Assembly: GCA_027886175.1 (NCBI GenBank)
Contig: JAJNNQ010000023.1
Coordinates: forward strand, 4,884,501 to 4,948,500
Direction: 5' to 3'
Length of the DNA: 64,000 nucleotides
Source of the DNA: Phylloscopus collybita
Lineage: Eukaryota > Chordata > Aves > Passeriformes > Phylloscopidae
Position numbers and translations under genes: made by a program. The notes beneath the pieces were generated by a model. The model made no database searches. It was not told where the DNA came from and worked only from the letters and a program-made list of their open reading frames with translations. Below, piece after piece: positions 23,901 through 38,900 of the stretch (its first letter is position 1; each line of letters opens with the position of its first letter).

Positions 23901-26900
23901 TGCCTAGCTCTTGCTAACTTGTGCCCAGGTTAATGCTGCCTTCCTTGGTTTTGTTTCCTTCAGGCTGTGGAGAAGCTGGTGCAGGGAGCAGAGAGTGGCT
24001 GCCACACAGAGAAGGAGAGACAAATTGTCTTGAACTGCTGTCGGCTCCTCACCCGTATACTGCCTTACATCTTCGAGGACCCAGACTGGAGAGGTTTCTT
24101 CTGGTCAACTGTCCCTGGGGCTGGCCGAGGAGGGGTCTGTCTCTTGCCTCTTATTCTTCTTTCTGGAGGGTGATGGGGAGGCTGCAGTGAGGAGACACTT
24201 TGTGTACTTGGGGGCAATTTTATTTCAGTTATTCCTATGTGGTCAGAAATTAGGTGGCGGTTTCTAAATTCTTTCCCTTTGGTTCTTGCTGCATCTTCTG
24301 AATGTTTCACTTGTGTGTGTAGCTGTAGGAGAGCACTGGTATGTGAGGAAGGGCTTCTCCAGTACAACTGGAGGTATGACTCCTAATGAATATGAGAGCT
24401 GTACTGAAGGCTATATGACTTTCTTAGACTGAAATGTTCTTGTTCCATTAATTACAGTTGATTTAAGTTTCAAATCAAAATGCAACAGGGTGTTGTTTGC
24501 ACTAATTTTACAATGTCACACTTAAAGCGAGCAGTGCCAGAGAAGCTCTTGGCATCATGTCTCAATACCCTGCTTATGAGCTGAGTGATGTAGTTTTAGC
24601 TGGGGGCCTAACCTGGGAGATGAAGCCCACAACTGAGCAAGAGCAGTTAAAGAGTGGTTCTGTTTCTGGCTCTGTCAGTGACGTGCATTACCCTGGGGAG
24701 TATCTCAGCCTCCGCACATTTCTCTGTCTGGAGAGCAAGCACAACAGTGCTCTTTTGCATCTGTCAGAGGAATGGAGTGAAGGTGCTTGAGGATCTTTTG
24801 CAAATAGGAGGAATAGCAGCACTGAGAGCACAGCTGAGTTGTACCAGGAGCATGTATTTGCCTGCTTGGTCCCTCAGCAGCTGCTCTGTGTCTAGAGAGC
24901 CCTCCCCTATGAGTTTCTGATCTGCAAGTCAGTGTGGCTGTACTGAGGAATGTGATTCTCCTGAGTCTAAGTGCAGTGCAGTGTCTTTGGGGACACTTAG
25001 GAAGGGTTGGCAGTGGTTGGTACAGTGTAAACTGGCACTTCTTGTTGTCTCTGTCCATCACCTCTAATCTGCTTTTTCTGAGGGCATGTCAAAAGGAAGT
25101 TCTGGGTGATGAAAAGGGAAGTCATTGCTAGTCCTGCTGTGTGATTTGTGTGATTGGGAGGGTGGTGGTTGTCCATCCTTTCATCCCTGCAGGGGCCAGG
25201 GAGTGCTGGAGAGGCTTAACAATGGAGGAACTTGTTTTGGGAAGGAACATGCAGGGATGCCTGGTGCTTTGATCCAGCCAGGCTGCTGTTACTCCTATTT
25301 TTCCACTTTATTCAGCACCTAGAAGAGAGTTTCTCAGCCTCAGAGTGGTGGGGTCACCCCAAGGTGATCCAGCCCAGTCCATGTGTGCTGTGTTGGGGAA
25401 CCCTCCTGAGTGTGGGTGGAGCTGTTGTGGTTCAATCTGTTCAGTCATTTAACCAAGTGCATTTAACCTGTAAGGCTGGGATAACAAATACACGCTGAGG
25501 TGTTAGGGGAACTAGGGTCACATATAATCTGGGGCAACAGCTTTGCTGTCTGGTGTCTGATTTCTGTCTGGGAACTGGAGATGATGGTATGCCCAGACTA
25601 TTAGTAAATATCTCTGTGATTATCCTTTACCTGCTTTATGATGGAGTGATGGAGGGCAGAGCTCCCTGGAGCCATGGCTCCTCCCTCCTCTATGGGAGTC
25701 TGTATTGTGTTGAGATCTACTGGTTTGTTGTGTGTCACCATTTTGGATGGTACCTGCAGGCTGCAGGGATGTTTTTTCTGGCAGTTGAGATACCCTTAGC
25801 AAAAATCACTCTTGGAAAAGAAATCCCCTTGGACCCTAATGGTTGTTGTTTCACCTCTTGTGCTCTTGACTGTGAGCACAAGTGAAAGCATCTTTGCTGG
25901 CTCCATCCATCCTCTCTGTGCCTGTTCTTACATCTGGGCTGTCTTTGTGGTATCCTCCCTGCTGTCACTGAGACAGATTCAGAGCCACACAGACCATTAT
26001 CTCCATAGCTGCCTGCTGTGATTGAAGAGCTGTGTGTTGTGCTCAGGCTGACAGAGGCCTGCCTGAGGTAGATAAGCTCCTGCCATTCCTGCTCTCTGCC
26101 TTTCCCAGCAGCACCGGTGTGTGGTGGGAAGGCCTCCCAAGCAGGATGCTCTTTGACAGGCAGGATCTGGCAAGGTTTCCCGTAGCAACGGCTGCAGAGG
26201 GGTAGCCATGCGTGCTTGGAGAGATTTCTTTGAGTGCTGGAGATGGCACAATCCTCTCTGCTGTCGTGCTCTCTCTGCTGTGGCAGGCTGGGGCAGCTCC
26301 TTGCCTAATGCACACAATGTTTTGTCACCTCCAGTTCTGGGCAGCCCATACAGAAAGAACTCTAAGGTGCAAAATAAGTTTTGCACCTTATTGCTGCTGG
26401 TTGGCTTCTCCCTGTTGTTGTCTCTGTACACCATCCTAATCACCCTCCATGAATGTAAAACCCTCTTCTCTGTCAATGCTTCCCTTTCCTTTTGTCTTCA
26501 AGAAGCTAAGCCATGTGGCAAGGTGTACCCAGTGCTACTGTTCTTTTTCCCTTACATCTCCAGGCCTTTGTCTGCTCAGTTTGCTGTCATTAATGAGCTT
26601 GTTCCTGTTTAGTCATTATCATCCAGGGGGAAATTTCTTTCCTGTACTGTCTGGGTTTTTGTTCCTTTGTTCCTTTTGTTCCCTCCTGTTCCTGCGTAAT
26701 GACTTGCCTCCCTGTGTGTTTTTGGGGAGTGTATCTTGTGCTGTGGCATAGTGGTGTTACTGTGTTCTCTTTGCTCACCCTGGACTGACAGTGCTCTTCT
26801 GTTTGTCACTTTAGGGAGATGAAGATGATGAAAATGCCCGGCCACTGGCCGAGTCGTTGCTCCTCGCTGTCACAGATCTGCTCTTCTGTCCCGACTTCAC

Positions 26901-29900
26901 TGTGCAGAGCCACCGGAGGAGCACAGTGGTGAGTTGAAAGTTGAATCCTGAGATTATCTGCATAGTGGGGGAGACCTGGGAAACTCCAGCAGCTTTCTGC
27001 AAGCCTGCAGGGAGGGAAATACAGGTTTTCTGAGCTTGAGCCCACAGTGAGTAATATTGATCATCGTTTTTGGGTTCCTGGTATGGTGTTCATGCCTTCT
27101 AAAACAGATGTTCTGGGGATGAGTTTCAAATGGAGTGGCTGGCAGCTACCCCCACACTACAGCTCACCCCTCAGGAAAAGGTGGTTGTGCTGGCAAACAG
27201 TTGCTCTTCTGTTGTTGCCAGCAGAGCAGAGACCTTTAGCACCTTGTTCCTTTCTCTGGCAGTTTGGTGCAGTCTGGGGCAGGAAGCAGCTGTTTGCCTG
27301 CTGGCGTGTGCTGTGATCTGAATGAGTAGATGGCCTCTGTTGTGTCTTTCCACCTCTTCTCCCTCTTTGTATTGTGGCAGCAAAGACATTTAAGTATGTT
27401 CTGATCCTTATGCTGGCTGTCAGTACTTCAGAGGAATTTCTGGAAGAAGGGATCTCCTACTAGGTGTGCTAAGAACAGAGAACAGATTGTGGTGCATCTC
27501 CCGCCTTCTTTCTCCCTGCCAGTGACTCTTCTGTTTTCTGTAGGTTCAGTCTATAAACAAAAAAAAAGTGCTTCTTTTTGGGAGAGATCTGACACAAACT
27601 AAAAATGAGCATGCTAAAGCGTGGTGTGTTTGATGGCTGCAAAGTTCCTTGAGAAATCTGAGTACTGAATTGTTTACTGGAGGTTTCTGAGTAGTAGAAA
27701 GAGAGTTGAAATCTGTCACCTGGGGCTGAAGGGACAAGGCTGGATCAGAGTTGCCCATGGGCTGTGAGTAAGTGGTGCTGAAACAGATGAACAGATTTCT
27801 AGTATTGTCACCTGGGATGGATTGCACAAGTCAGGGTGACGACAGGTTTTCCTGGGAGAGCCTCCCCCCACCACTTGCACCTGTGATTTTTCCTTTGCCA
27901 GCAGCCAGACTGGTTTTTCAGGGTTCTGGGCAACTGGAATTAGACACTGAGATTGTGAGTGATTTATGTTCCTTGCTGCTGGCTGCCCGTCTGCTGCCTG
28001 CAGCCTCTGTAGTCTTTGCTGAGCTGACTCTCCCTCTCTGGGCTTGGTCTGACTGTAGCTTAAGAGCAGGGAAATGGGTACCACCTCCTCATGTTCATGG
28101 CACAGCAGCATGTGTCTCAGAGATACAGGTCGTGGTAGATGTTGTCTGAAGTACCACTGAGTAACAGGAAGAATTGTGAGAGAATGGGCAAAGGAGACAC
28201 AGGACTGCCCCATATTCTCACTGAAGTTAGCCCTAAAATTATGGCTGGAAATGTGGGCTCCCTCCATCATGCACATTACTTGTATCTCTGTACAATTCAA
28301 CTGTCTGGATGCTTCCCTGCTGTTATTTCCTAGAGAGAGGGGCTGAACTGCCTTGGATATACCACCATTGCTGCCAATTCTGGCTCCTGCCTTCTGTGAT
28401 TCAACCTCTTTTTTCTCCCACAGGACACAGCAGAAGATATCCACTCCATTGACAGCTGTGAGTACATCTGGGAGGCGGGAGTGGGCTTTGCTCATTCTCC
28501 ACAGCCCAACTACATCCATGACTTGAATAGGTAAGAGCTTCTGCTAAGGCAGAATGGAAAGAAACTGGGCTCAGGAGAGGGAGATGTGGAGGAGATGAGC
28601 TCTCTTTGCCTCTCCAAGTATCCATGATTCCCAAGGAGCTTTCTGCTTGCTCCTTTCAGAGATAACAGGACTGGCAACACAGAAAAAAACACAGCTGACC
28701 TTTTGAATAGCTTTTCATAATATAAAATGTGAGTCAGGCTGTCTGCAACAGGGACTGGGTAAACACTGGTGTTCTGGAAACACCAAGGAGCTTTGTACTG
28801 GATTTCTTTTTTGTAAGGCAGCAATTCTGCTGACCTTTGTGCCAGTGACAGCAGTATGGGAAATGAAATGGGCTTAGCTCTCTCTTGGAAGGACTTTTTA
28901 GATGGGATTGAGCCTTCCTTACATGTTGTCGTGGTGATTCTGCTTCCTGTGCCCAGTCCCTGCTCCTGAATGGTTCCAGGCCTTTTCTTCTCCTTCCAGG
29001 ACAGAGCTGCTGAAGTTGCTGCTGACCTGTTTCTCTGAGGCCATGTACCTGCCTCCCTCCTCAGACAGCAGCAACACCAACCCCTGGGTACAGTTTTTCT
29101 GCTCTACGGAGAACAGGTGAGGGTAGAGAGTGGGTGCCAGGTGGAGAAATACCTTCAAATCTGTTCCATGGAGTATTTTGGTAATGGGAACCATAGGATG
29201 TATTACCTCCAACATCCAGGGGCTGTTCTTTCACTTTGTCCCTGTCTCATGTACACCCCATTAGTATTTCTGCTTAGTGAGAAGTGCTCCTCAGCAGCAA
29301 AAGGAGAGTCTGAGCACGGTGCCCACTGGAGTTTGCTGCAGGATTGATCCCTGCCCTGTGGGAAATGACAGGTCCGTTCTCTGCTGTAGACCCTGTTCCC
29401 TTGGGAAGGGGATGTGGTGTTGGTGGCAGATGAATGCCGCCCTCTAGTGACATTGTAACTCTGGGACCCAGCTCCTCCGGTGACACTCACTCACCGTAGG
29501 GGATCACAAACCCGGCTGGAGGCTGAAGAGATATAGTTTTGCCTTTCCAGAGGCTAGAGAGCTTTGAGGTCCTTTCCTCTATTCACATGTTGCACAGGAT
29601 TCCTCTGGGAGCCCATCTGGCCTTTTTCACCTCCCCTCCCCTCTCATCTGTAGTCCAGGAGCCCGACTGGGAGCTGGAGTGTGTGCTCTGGGTTCTGGGC
29701 TGCTCAGTCACAGACTGCTGTCACAGGTTAGAGAGGATGATTGTGTTTTTTCATGTCCGCAAGACTCTTGGGGAGAGATATGCCTGTCCCTCTCTAAGGC
29801 AGTGCCTTTATTTCCTGCTGCTGCCTTCTGAGAGCATTTTTTTTTCCTCCTCAGACATGCACTCCCACTCTTCACCTCACTCCTGAACGTCGTCTGTGCC

Positions 29901-32900
29901 TACGACCCCGTGGGTTATGGGATTCCTTACAATCACCTGCTTTTCTCTGACTACCGTGAGCCGCTGGTGGAGGAGGCGGCCCAGGTGCTGATCGTCACCT
30001 TGGACTATGACAGCTCCACCAGTTCAAGTCCCACTGTGGATGGCACAACCACTGGCACAGCCATGGATGATGTGGATGTGAGTGATACTGGAATCTGTAT
30101 TTGCTGCTCTCCTGAGCTCACTGGGTCCTCTCACACCAGCTTGTGTTGAATGTTGAGCTGTAGGACTGTAGGACTCAGCACTGCTACTCCCCTTGCAGTC
30201 TGCTCTCTCTGTTCCAATCTGCTTCAGTCCTGTAGTCACTAAAGACCTATACATGGCCAAAATACTAGACTTTGGTCACCGACTTGAATCAGGAGCATGT
30301 AAGTGAAAAGTCCCTGACTTTTCTATGCAGTGCTCTGTCTCCTTGTATTTAAAGCTGGATCATTCAGAGCAGAAAGCTGAACTGAGAGACCTTGGTGGTT
30401 ATACTTCAATTTCCTAAAACACCTTGTTGTCAGTAAGCACTTCCCTTCTTTTCTTTGAATGCAGCCTCCTGGACCAGACAATCTGTTTGTGAATTACCTC
30501 TCAAGGATACACCGGGAGGAGGTAAGATGTTCCCATCCTGCACTGTGCCCTGTGTGATTTCATGCTGTTTGCATTAGCCCTGGGCCCACCACAATCTCTT
30601 TCCTGATCTGTTGGCAGGATTTCCAGTTTATCCTGAAAGGCGTGGCTCGCTTGTTATCAAACCCGCTGGTCCAGACCTACCTGCCAAACTCTGCCAAGAA
30701 GATACAATTCCATCAGGAACTCCTTGTCCTCTTCTGGAAACTCTGTGACTTCAACAAGGTGTGGATCTGCTTCTTGCTGAGCTTCACCTCAGCTTGGTTG
30801 CTGTGGCTCTGGCTGGACCAAGCCCTGGTGAAGAGCTGCGGTGGGTAGTTGGCAGTGGCTCTGGGGTGCTGTGGTCATCAGCCCCACTGGGGCTGGGGGT
30901 CTGGCTGTAGGGACAGCCTGGGAGAGGATCTGCAGCTCCCAAAGATCTGTGCTGGAAGCAGGTTCTGCAGCAGAATATTATATTATTATAATAACTCTAC
31001 AAATAACAGTGGAGTTGAAGAGGTAGTGCACACACCAGCCTTTCTAATGTTCTTGGGAGGTTGATTAGCTTGAGACTGCCTGTCCCAAGTCCTGTGGATG
31101 GTGCAGGTTATATGCTTATGGTTGTCTGAAATCCTCCCCTTTCTTCCAGAAATTCCTCTTCTTTGTGCTGAAGAGCAGCGATGTTCTGGACATTCTTGTC
31201 CCAATCTTGTATTTTCTCAATGATGCCAGAGCAGACCAGTGTAAGTTGGTTATTTTCAGTATTTGGGACGATTTGTGCTTGGCAGATGAGTTGTAATGTT
31301 TTTGAGATGCTTCCTCCCTACCACTTGACAACATCTTGAGTGCATGTTCCTTACCTTCTATAGACATGGAGTGGAGTTGTCCAGTTAATTGGGTTTTAAT
31401 GTTTACAAGAGGCTAGAAGCAGGACATGATCTATCCTGCAATACAGGGAAGGGAGATCCTTCCTTAGTATGTGTTAACATTTTGAGTCCTCCTGTTGAAA
31501 ATTGTGTCCCTGATCCAGTGAAGAAGGAAAAATGAGCAGTCTGCTCTTGCCATGGGAGTAAATCAGGCATAACTCCATTATTGTGCAGTGGAGAGAAGTA
31601 GTCACGTCTTTCCTACTATAATGATGGGTTTAGATTAAGAATATAATGAAGAAAAGCATCCAAGACTTAGCACAGATAAGACTTAACACAGATGTCCTTG
31701 GGAAGGACACTGGTACTGACAGTGGAGGGAGCACTGTGTGGGATGTCCCGTGTGAGGATGGTTTAGTCTGTGCAGTTTTTTATCAGTCCCGTAGTGCTTC
31801 TCCCCTCTCCTCACTGCCCCTCACAGAATTCCACTGGCCTCACTGTGACATGTTTATCTGGTTGTTTTTTTTTTTTTTTCTCTCCTTGCAGCACGAGTGG
31901 GTTTGATGCACATTGGGGTCTTTATCCTCCTGCTCCTCAGTGGGGAGCGTAACTTCGGGGTGCGACTGAACAAGCCGTATTCTGTACGAGTGCCTATGGA
32001 CATCCCTGTCTTCACAGGGACACATGCAGATCTGCTCATTATAGTGAGTATAGTCCCAGCGCTTCTTGAACTCTCCTAGCTCCACGAATAATTGTCCTCC
32101 TCCAATATGCTTGCCCTCCCTAGACTGGAAGCCCACTGGATAGCTAGGAAGTGTGTGGGATGCACGCTGGTAACCTGAGGTGATGTGTCTGGCAGGGTGC
32201 ACATGCATGAGGTGCAGTTCCACCTGCATGATATGATCCCAAAGAACAGGACTCCTCGTGGCACTGCACTGCTGTCATGGGGGGGTGGGTGCATGCCCTC
32301 TACTACACTTGACTGTTGGTAGGGAAGGCAGGAGGTTGTCCCAGGCAACCAGGGGTGTGTGGAGCACATCTGTCAATGTGGACAACAGTGATACCAAACT
32401 CAGCCCTACAGCTTTGGGTTGCTGCAAGTTTCATTGACCTATCAGTCTGCCCACAACACTGACTATGAGCAGCTGTGTGCTTTGCAATATGAGCCTCGGG
32501 TGCTTCCCTTCTGTCATGTTCTCATTTGTCAGAGAAGAATCTCTCAGCAGCTTCTGATAAGTCTTCAAGAGGAGATTCCTATTAAAAGGAGTAGGAAGAA
32601 ACCTGCTGACCATAACTGCTCTTGATGCTACATGTTCTGCTCTTGCATTCCGTTAATCTCAGAACAAACATCTCTTTGTTTTAATTATGCTTAGGACTTC
32701 TCTGCAGACATGCCAGCTATAGGTGGGAAGGCGAAGATTGCGAATGTCTGAACTGGTTACAAGGCACTTGAATTTTACCATGTCCAAGGATATAGTTAAA
32801 AATAGAACAAACATTTGAGTTAGAAGTTTGCACTAAAATCAAATGTAAATTGATTGGTTCTGTGGCATTTCAGGCAGCTCATAAGGGTTCAGAGTTGAAG

Positions 32901-35900
32901 TCTATTGGAGGTGAAGGTGTCTCTTACTTCCTGGTGGTTTAGTTTTGTCCCAGGCTGCCTGAACATTTCATTGTGGAACAGCTCACAGTCAGTTTCTGTT
33001 TGTGGTGTTATAGGGCCCTAATCACGTTCCCAAAGGATTCCTTGCAAATGAGAGCTTGTACTCCTGGAGTGCGAGTCTGCAGTGAGAGCAGCCTTCCCCA
33101 CCTGTGTAATTGTGGAGTGTGCAGGGCCCTGCCTAGGAAGGAATGGTGTCAGGAAGCGATTAGTGTGGGGGTGGCACTGGTTTTGGTTGAGAGGGTGCTT
33201 CCAGTAAGGTGCTGCCTTGCTCAAGAGCTCCTTCCTTCCACAGGTCTTTCACAAGATCATCACCAGCGGGCACCAGCGGCTGCAGCCCCTCTTCGACTGC
33301 CTGCTCACCATCGTTGTGAACGGTGAGCCCTGTGTGGGGACAAACCACAGCCCACAGTGCTCTCACTCCCTCTGCCTGTGCCCCTACCTGTGTTCCCTAA
33401 TACTGGCCAGTGCCTGCTGCTGCAAACTCATCCCTTTCAGCCTGTGCTGGAGGGGCCAGTGCAGATAAGATCTGCCTGCACGGTCAGATGGGGCAGAGGG
33501 AGGGACAGCAGTGTCCTGGAGCTCCCCTGGGGTGGCAGCAGGACATTACTAGCAGGCCTGGTGAGGGTAGTTAGCAGTACTGTCCCTCTCCTCATGGTGG
33601 CGGTGCTGCCCTTGGTGAGTGCCCAGGTGGCTGCGGTTGTGGAGCTTTTCAGGAGGCACAGCAGAGGTGCTGTTATTAGTGTAAGACTAAAGAAAACCCT
33701 CTAAAAGCAGCAATGCTTCCTTTTACTAGGCAATATCTCTGTTTCATTTGCTTTGTATTTGGAAATGTTTCTGTGGAACCGTTTGGCTCAGCTACTCCAT
33801 GAGGCTTTCTCAGAAGTGCAAGGGTGGGAAGGTCATAAAAACATTTTTAGTGATGTATTTTTGAGAATAAATACACCTTGCTTCTTTCTCTAGTTTTCAT
33901 TTGTTTGCCTTCCACAGTGTCTCCATACCTGAAGTCTCTCTCCATGGTGGCTGCTAACAAGTTACTGCATCTCTTGGAGGCTTTTTCCACCACCTGGTTC
34001 CTATTTTCTGCTGTCCAGAACCACCATCTTGTTTTCTTCTTGCTGGAAGTTTTCAACAACATCATTCAGTACCAGTTTGATGGTAATAGACTGCTTTATT
34101 TAGTGAGTTTGCACTAGTTTAGTTCAAGAAAATGTCAGATGGAAGTTCAGAGGAAGTCCAAGGAGATGAGAGGAGGTGAGAAGTGTAGAAATCAGCTACA
34201 CAGGACTGAGAGGCTGGGTTAGTAGATAATCAGCATTGGGTCCTGGCCCAGGCAAATTAGGTCAGAGCAAAATGAGATGGCATCTAATTTTCAGCATTAA
34301 TACCTCAGCCCTCCTGCAGAAGATGAGATGCACAGAGAGGAGAAGAAACATAAAGTGAGTGTGTAACCTGTAAGTTGATACTGACTGGATGTTGCTGTGA
34401 AACTGTTCATGTTGCTCAGCAACGTAGTGATGGGACAAAACAACTTTCAAGTGCCTCTCAGTTCTGCTTTGACAGGTCTCTGGGGCTGAAGACCAAACCC
34501 ATCCAAAGAAAGTTCTGATATTTGCTACTTTCCAGGAAATAACTTTCCCTCTTAATAGCATGACAGTCTTTTACCTAATAAATAATAAAGTAAGATCCCT
34601 AAACCTGGCCAAAATTTAGTGTTTTGCATTAAACTTGCAAATGAAGAAATTAAGAAATCAAGAATGGCCATTCTTCCCTGGTGGGAATCTTGCATGTGGC
34701 AAGTGCCAAATCCAAAACCATGGATGTAATTTGTATTTTATATTAGGGGATGGTTGAATTCTGTTCTGTGTCATCGTGCAGGCAGTTAGAATTCTGGCCT
34801 TTTGGCTTTGCTATTTCAAGCCTGTGTCTCCTCAAATTAAATGCCCTGATTGGTTTTGTGAGTTCTTTTGAAGATGGAAAAATGTTGAGCCTTCGCTAGT
34901 AACCCTTTCTTCCAAAATAGATGCTAATACATGGTTTAAACTGTCCTTTTTCTTCTCAGCTGTTTGAATATCCCTCACGAAGCCATTTTCTTGTCAGCTT
35001 TCTAGCCTAGGAAGGATTTCACTGAATTTTCTGAACTCCTTTGTAAGGGATAAAAGGATATTGAGCTCTGCCCTTTCTCCCCTGTGCCACTGCCTTTGTG
35101 AGTGGGAGCAGTCAAGCTTTGTGTACCCAGTGAGCTGTGCTGGGTTGGCAGAGCTCTTTGAGCCTTACACTCCTCTGTTGGTTTTGTTGCTGTGATTCCC
35201 AGGGAACTCCAATTTGGTCTACGCTGTTATCCGCAAGCGGAACGTCTTTCACCAGCTGGCCAACCTGCCCACGGACTCCCAGGCCATCCAGAAGGGGCTG
35301 CAGCGCAAGAAGAAAACCCCTGAGCCCATTTCCCGCACCAACTCCCAGGATGGGGTCTCCATGGAAGGGTCACGTCCTGCTGCCCCTGCTGAGCCAGGGA
35401 CTCTGAAGACCAGTCTGGTGGCTACTCCAGGTGAGCTTTAGTTTACCTGTGGGACAGAAGAGATGTTTGTTTTCTCTGTGAGATACGATGTGGACTCACC
35501 CTTTCACTGGGTGTGGAGAGATTAGGAGTTTACATTTGTGAATAACTTAACTGCCTTTCAGTCTGAGTTTCAGATCAGTTGGCCCAAGCTGATCACAAAC
35601 AAACTGCCATGAGTTTCTGTCCTCTCAGACTTAGTGTCCACATGACCATTTGTCCTAATCTTGACCTGTTGCCTCAGGTTAGCTGTCCATGTGAACCTGT
35701 GTTCCTCCTCCTCAGGGAGCATTTTTGTAGATAAAAACTCCTTTGGGGTTGTGAAATCAAAGCTAAATCTTGCTTCTCCTGTTGAAAGAGGAGCTTTTCC
35801 AATATCAGCAGAGACACAGGATGTCTGTGCATGGTGGGGCAGAGAAGAGCCCTCTGCTTTCAAACATACTTAATTCACTCATGTTTCTAAGCTTTTTCTC

Positions 35901-38900
35901 TTTTGAACACAGGGATTGACAAGCTCACAGAGAAGTCCCAGGTGTCAGAGGATGGGACCATGCGTTCACTGGAGCCTGAGGCTTCCCAGCAGTCACCAGA
36001 GGGAAACCCATCTGCAGTCTCGAGTGATGGGGACGCCTGGAGTGGGGTAAGGCCAGACTGGTGTGCAGGGAAGGTCTAGGTGTGAAATGAACAGCAATGA
36101 GGGGTTAGAAGAAGAGGTCTGTTGACCCATTGAAGAAAGGCATCACACTAAAGGCAGTGTGCACACGTGCAGTGTGCTGGGACACAACGTGGTTCAGAAG
36201 GGCTGTTGCATCATCTTGGGTGTTTCATGTTTGTGCTGTGACATGAGCTCGGGCACTTGAGTGAGCTTTCTCCAACATTAAGACTATGACAGAGCTGTGA
36301 GTGCAGAATTGCCAGAAGATGTCCATGAAACCTCCTGATCCTGATGTTTTCAACTCAGGTTCTTACTGCTGCTTCTCTTTCATCTCCCTTGGGATGGAGA
36401 GCTCTAGCAGAATCTTTTAGCTAGCTGGTGCTGTAAACAATGTGTTCTCCTGGAAGGCTGGGCTGAGGGTGCTGCCCTCAGAGTGGCTTTGAATAAATTG
36501 GAATGTACAGGATTCCCAAATACCCCAGGACCAATGTTACTTACCCTTCCTGGCCTTGCCTGGTACCAGGTGGAGGCCCGTGGCCGGTGAGACATCTTAA
36601 GCATACAATTAATGATGTTGTCATTAAATAAGATCTTGACTGAGAACTTGTGGAAGGTGTTCTTCTTCCAGTAGCCTATGAAACATAATCATGGATCTTT
36701 CCATCTGTGTCCAGCAGCTGGCTCAAGCTGCTCCCCAGCCAGAAAAGCACTGGCACAGCTCTACCCCAAGCTGGCTATTTCTAGTTGTGAAGGTGACAAG
36801 TGAATGAGTCTGTGCATGTGGAGGTGCAAGATGGCTGTTGGAAGGAAGTGCTGTGCCTATTTGTTTTGTAGAAAAGTCAGCTCTAGGCTGTAGCAGTGAT
36901 GGTCAGGAAGCATTGCTAAAGGAAAAAGCCTCTCTGTTTTCACCTTGTGCAGAAATTGACAGTGATTTTAGAGGGTTCTTTCCTTCCCTCCTTCCCACCA
37001 TGAATATGGGAAGCCAGGTTGAGTGTGTCATTCCTCAGAAGGCAAGAGTTATTAGGTAGGAGTTGCTGGGAATCTACCCTTGGAAAAATGCACTTTAAGA
37101 TATTCCAGAATGGACACAAAAAAATCCCAGAGATACTCAATAGACAAAGGCTGAAAAATTTGTGGCCTTTAGCTATTTAATCTCTCTGCCAAAAGAAAGA
37201 ACCATGCCTGAACAGTCTCTTTTCAGTCCTGTTTTAACTCTGCCACAGTGGATTGTTCCAGCAGAGTGTCAGCAGTGGTGATTGGAGCCATGACCTTCCA
37301 CAGGGTCCTCCAGCTTCATCAAATGTTGCCACTCTCTGGGTCAGAGCACATGGGTTTGGTGAATGAAGGTCGGGTGGGTTTGACTTGTTCTAGGGACAGG
37401 CTGAGCTGTGTTTCCCAGTAGTGGTCTAGAAAGTCTGGGGAGAATATCAGCAGAAAATGGATTGTGTTTCTTGCTCTTAAGTGTGATTTGCATTTGTTTG
37501 TTTTTATTTGTTAAAAATAATGTTTATTGCTAGGAGGCATCACATTCCCGGCGGGATCGAAGGCGTCTCTCTAGTGCATCCTCCAGTGGACAGTGGACTC
37601 CAACTCCTGACTGGGTAAGGGCATCTGGAGAGAGGAAATAAATAATGAGAAAGAGTTGTGGCAGAAATGCCTCACACTCCCTGCCCCTTCCCTGCCATCA
37701 GAGGCTCTCCCAGAGCTGCATTTCCTCACAGGCACTTGAGGTCAAAGCTCCAGAACTTTAATCCAGAACTGACATCTGCAAAGAAATATTTTATTTACCC
37801 GTTTCAAACCAATGCCCCACTGGTCTCATGGGTGTCTCATAATTCTAGTGCTCCAGGATTTATTGCATTGCTCCTGTGCACTCAGTTTACCCACCAGCTT
37901 TGTGATTATTTTAAACTTCATTTGTTGCAGGGATTGTGGAGACAGCTGTAAAAGCCTGCTAATGCAGAGCACTGATTTCCCTGCTGTTTTCCTACCTACA
38001 GGTGATGTCTTGGAAGTCAAAGCTTCCTCTGCAGACAATCATGCGGCTCTTACAGGTGCTGGTCCCTCAGGTGGAGAAGATCTGCATTGACAAGTAAGGA
38101 GATTTTTGGAGAGGAAGGGCTCTGTGGTGTTTAAGGAGCAATATGAAGTTGGCAGAGTTTGGAGGGCCCCTAAGGGAAACCTTGTAAAGTTTAATTGAAG
38201 GCATCCTGGGCTCAGCAGAGTTGTTACTTTCCTTGCCAAACATCTTGTTTGTCTGATCCCTTCTCCACTCTGTTTACAGAGGGGAGGAGGGGGGGGGGGG
38301 TGTTCTCCTTGGCCATGGCTCAGTGTCTGTTTGTTTAGGCTGATCCTTCATGCTGCAGCAGTTTTGGAGGTGTCTGTGGGCCATGCTGAAGATGTTCCTG
38401 GTCTGTGTCTTGGCAGGGGTCTCACGGATGAGTCGGAGATCCTCAAGTTTCTGCAGCATGGCACCTTGGTGGGGCTGCTGCCAGTGCCTCACCCCATCCT
38501 CATCCGCAAGTACCAGGCAAACTCAGGCACTGCCATGTGGTTCCGCACCTACATGTGGGGAGTTATTTATTTGAGGTAAACCAGCTGAATGCAGCCTGGC
38601 TTGGTCTTTTCCAGTCTTTTGGGAGGCCTACAGAGAGAATTGCGTGTGCTCAGCCAGCCATGGGTTATCTCATATTGACAGGATAGAAAGATGTTGTTCC
38701 CTTGGAAGAGACTGGGGTGAATCAGCTGCTCCAGAACTTTGAGTGGGTGACATGAAGGGGGTTATTCTGGGAGTGCTGTTTGTTTGGGAACTGGCAGCAG
38801 CAGGGAATAGAAAAGCTGCCCAGAGGGTCTGGTGCAGAGATTTTATGCAAAGCTGTGGCTTTGTGGAATGTTGTAGATACTGTCATCCCTGTAAGGTGTG

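Noticed and set aside
27716..28519. 267-codon minus-strand frame over HID1 exon 5
   Set aside because: It is antisense to a well-supported exon and has no recognisable domain.
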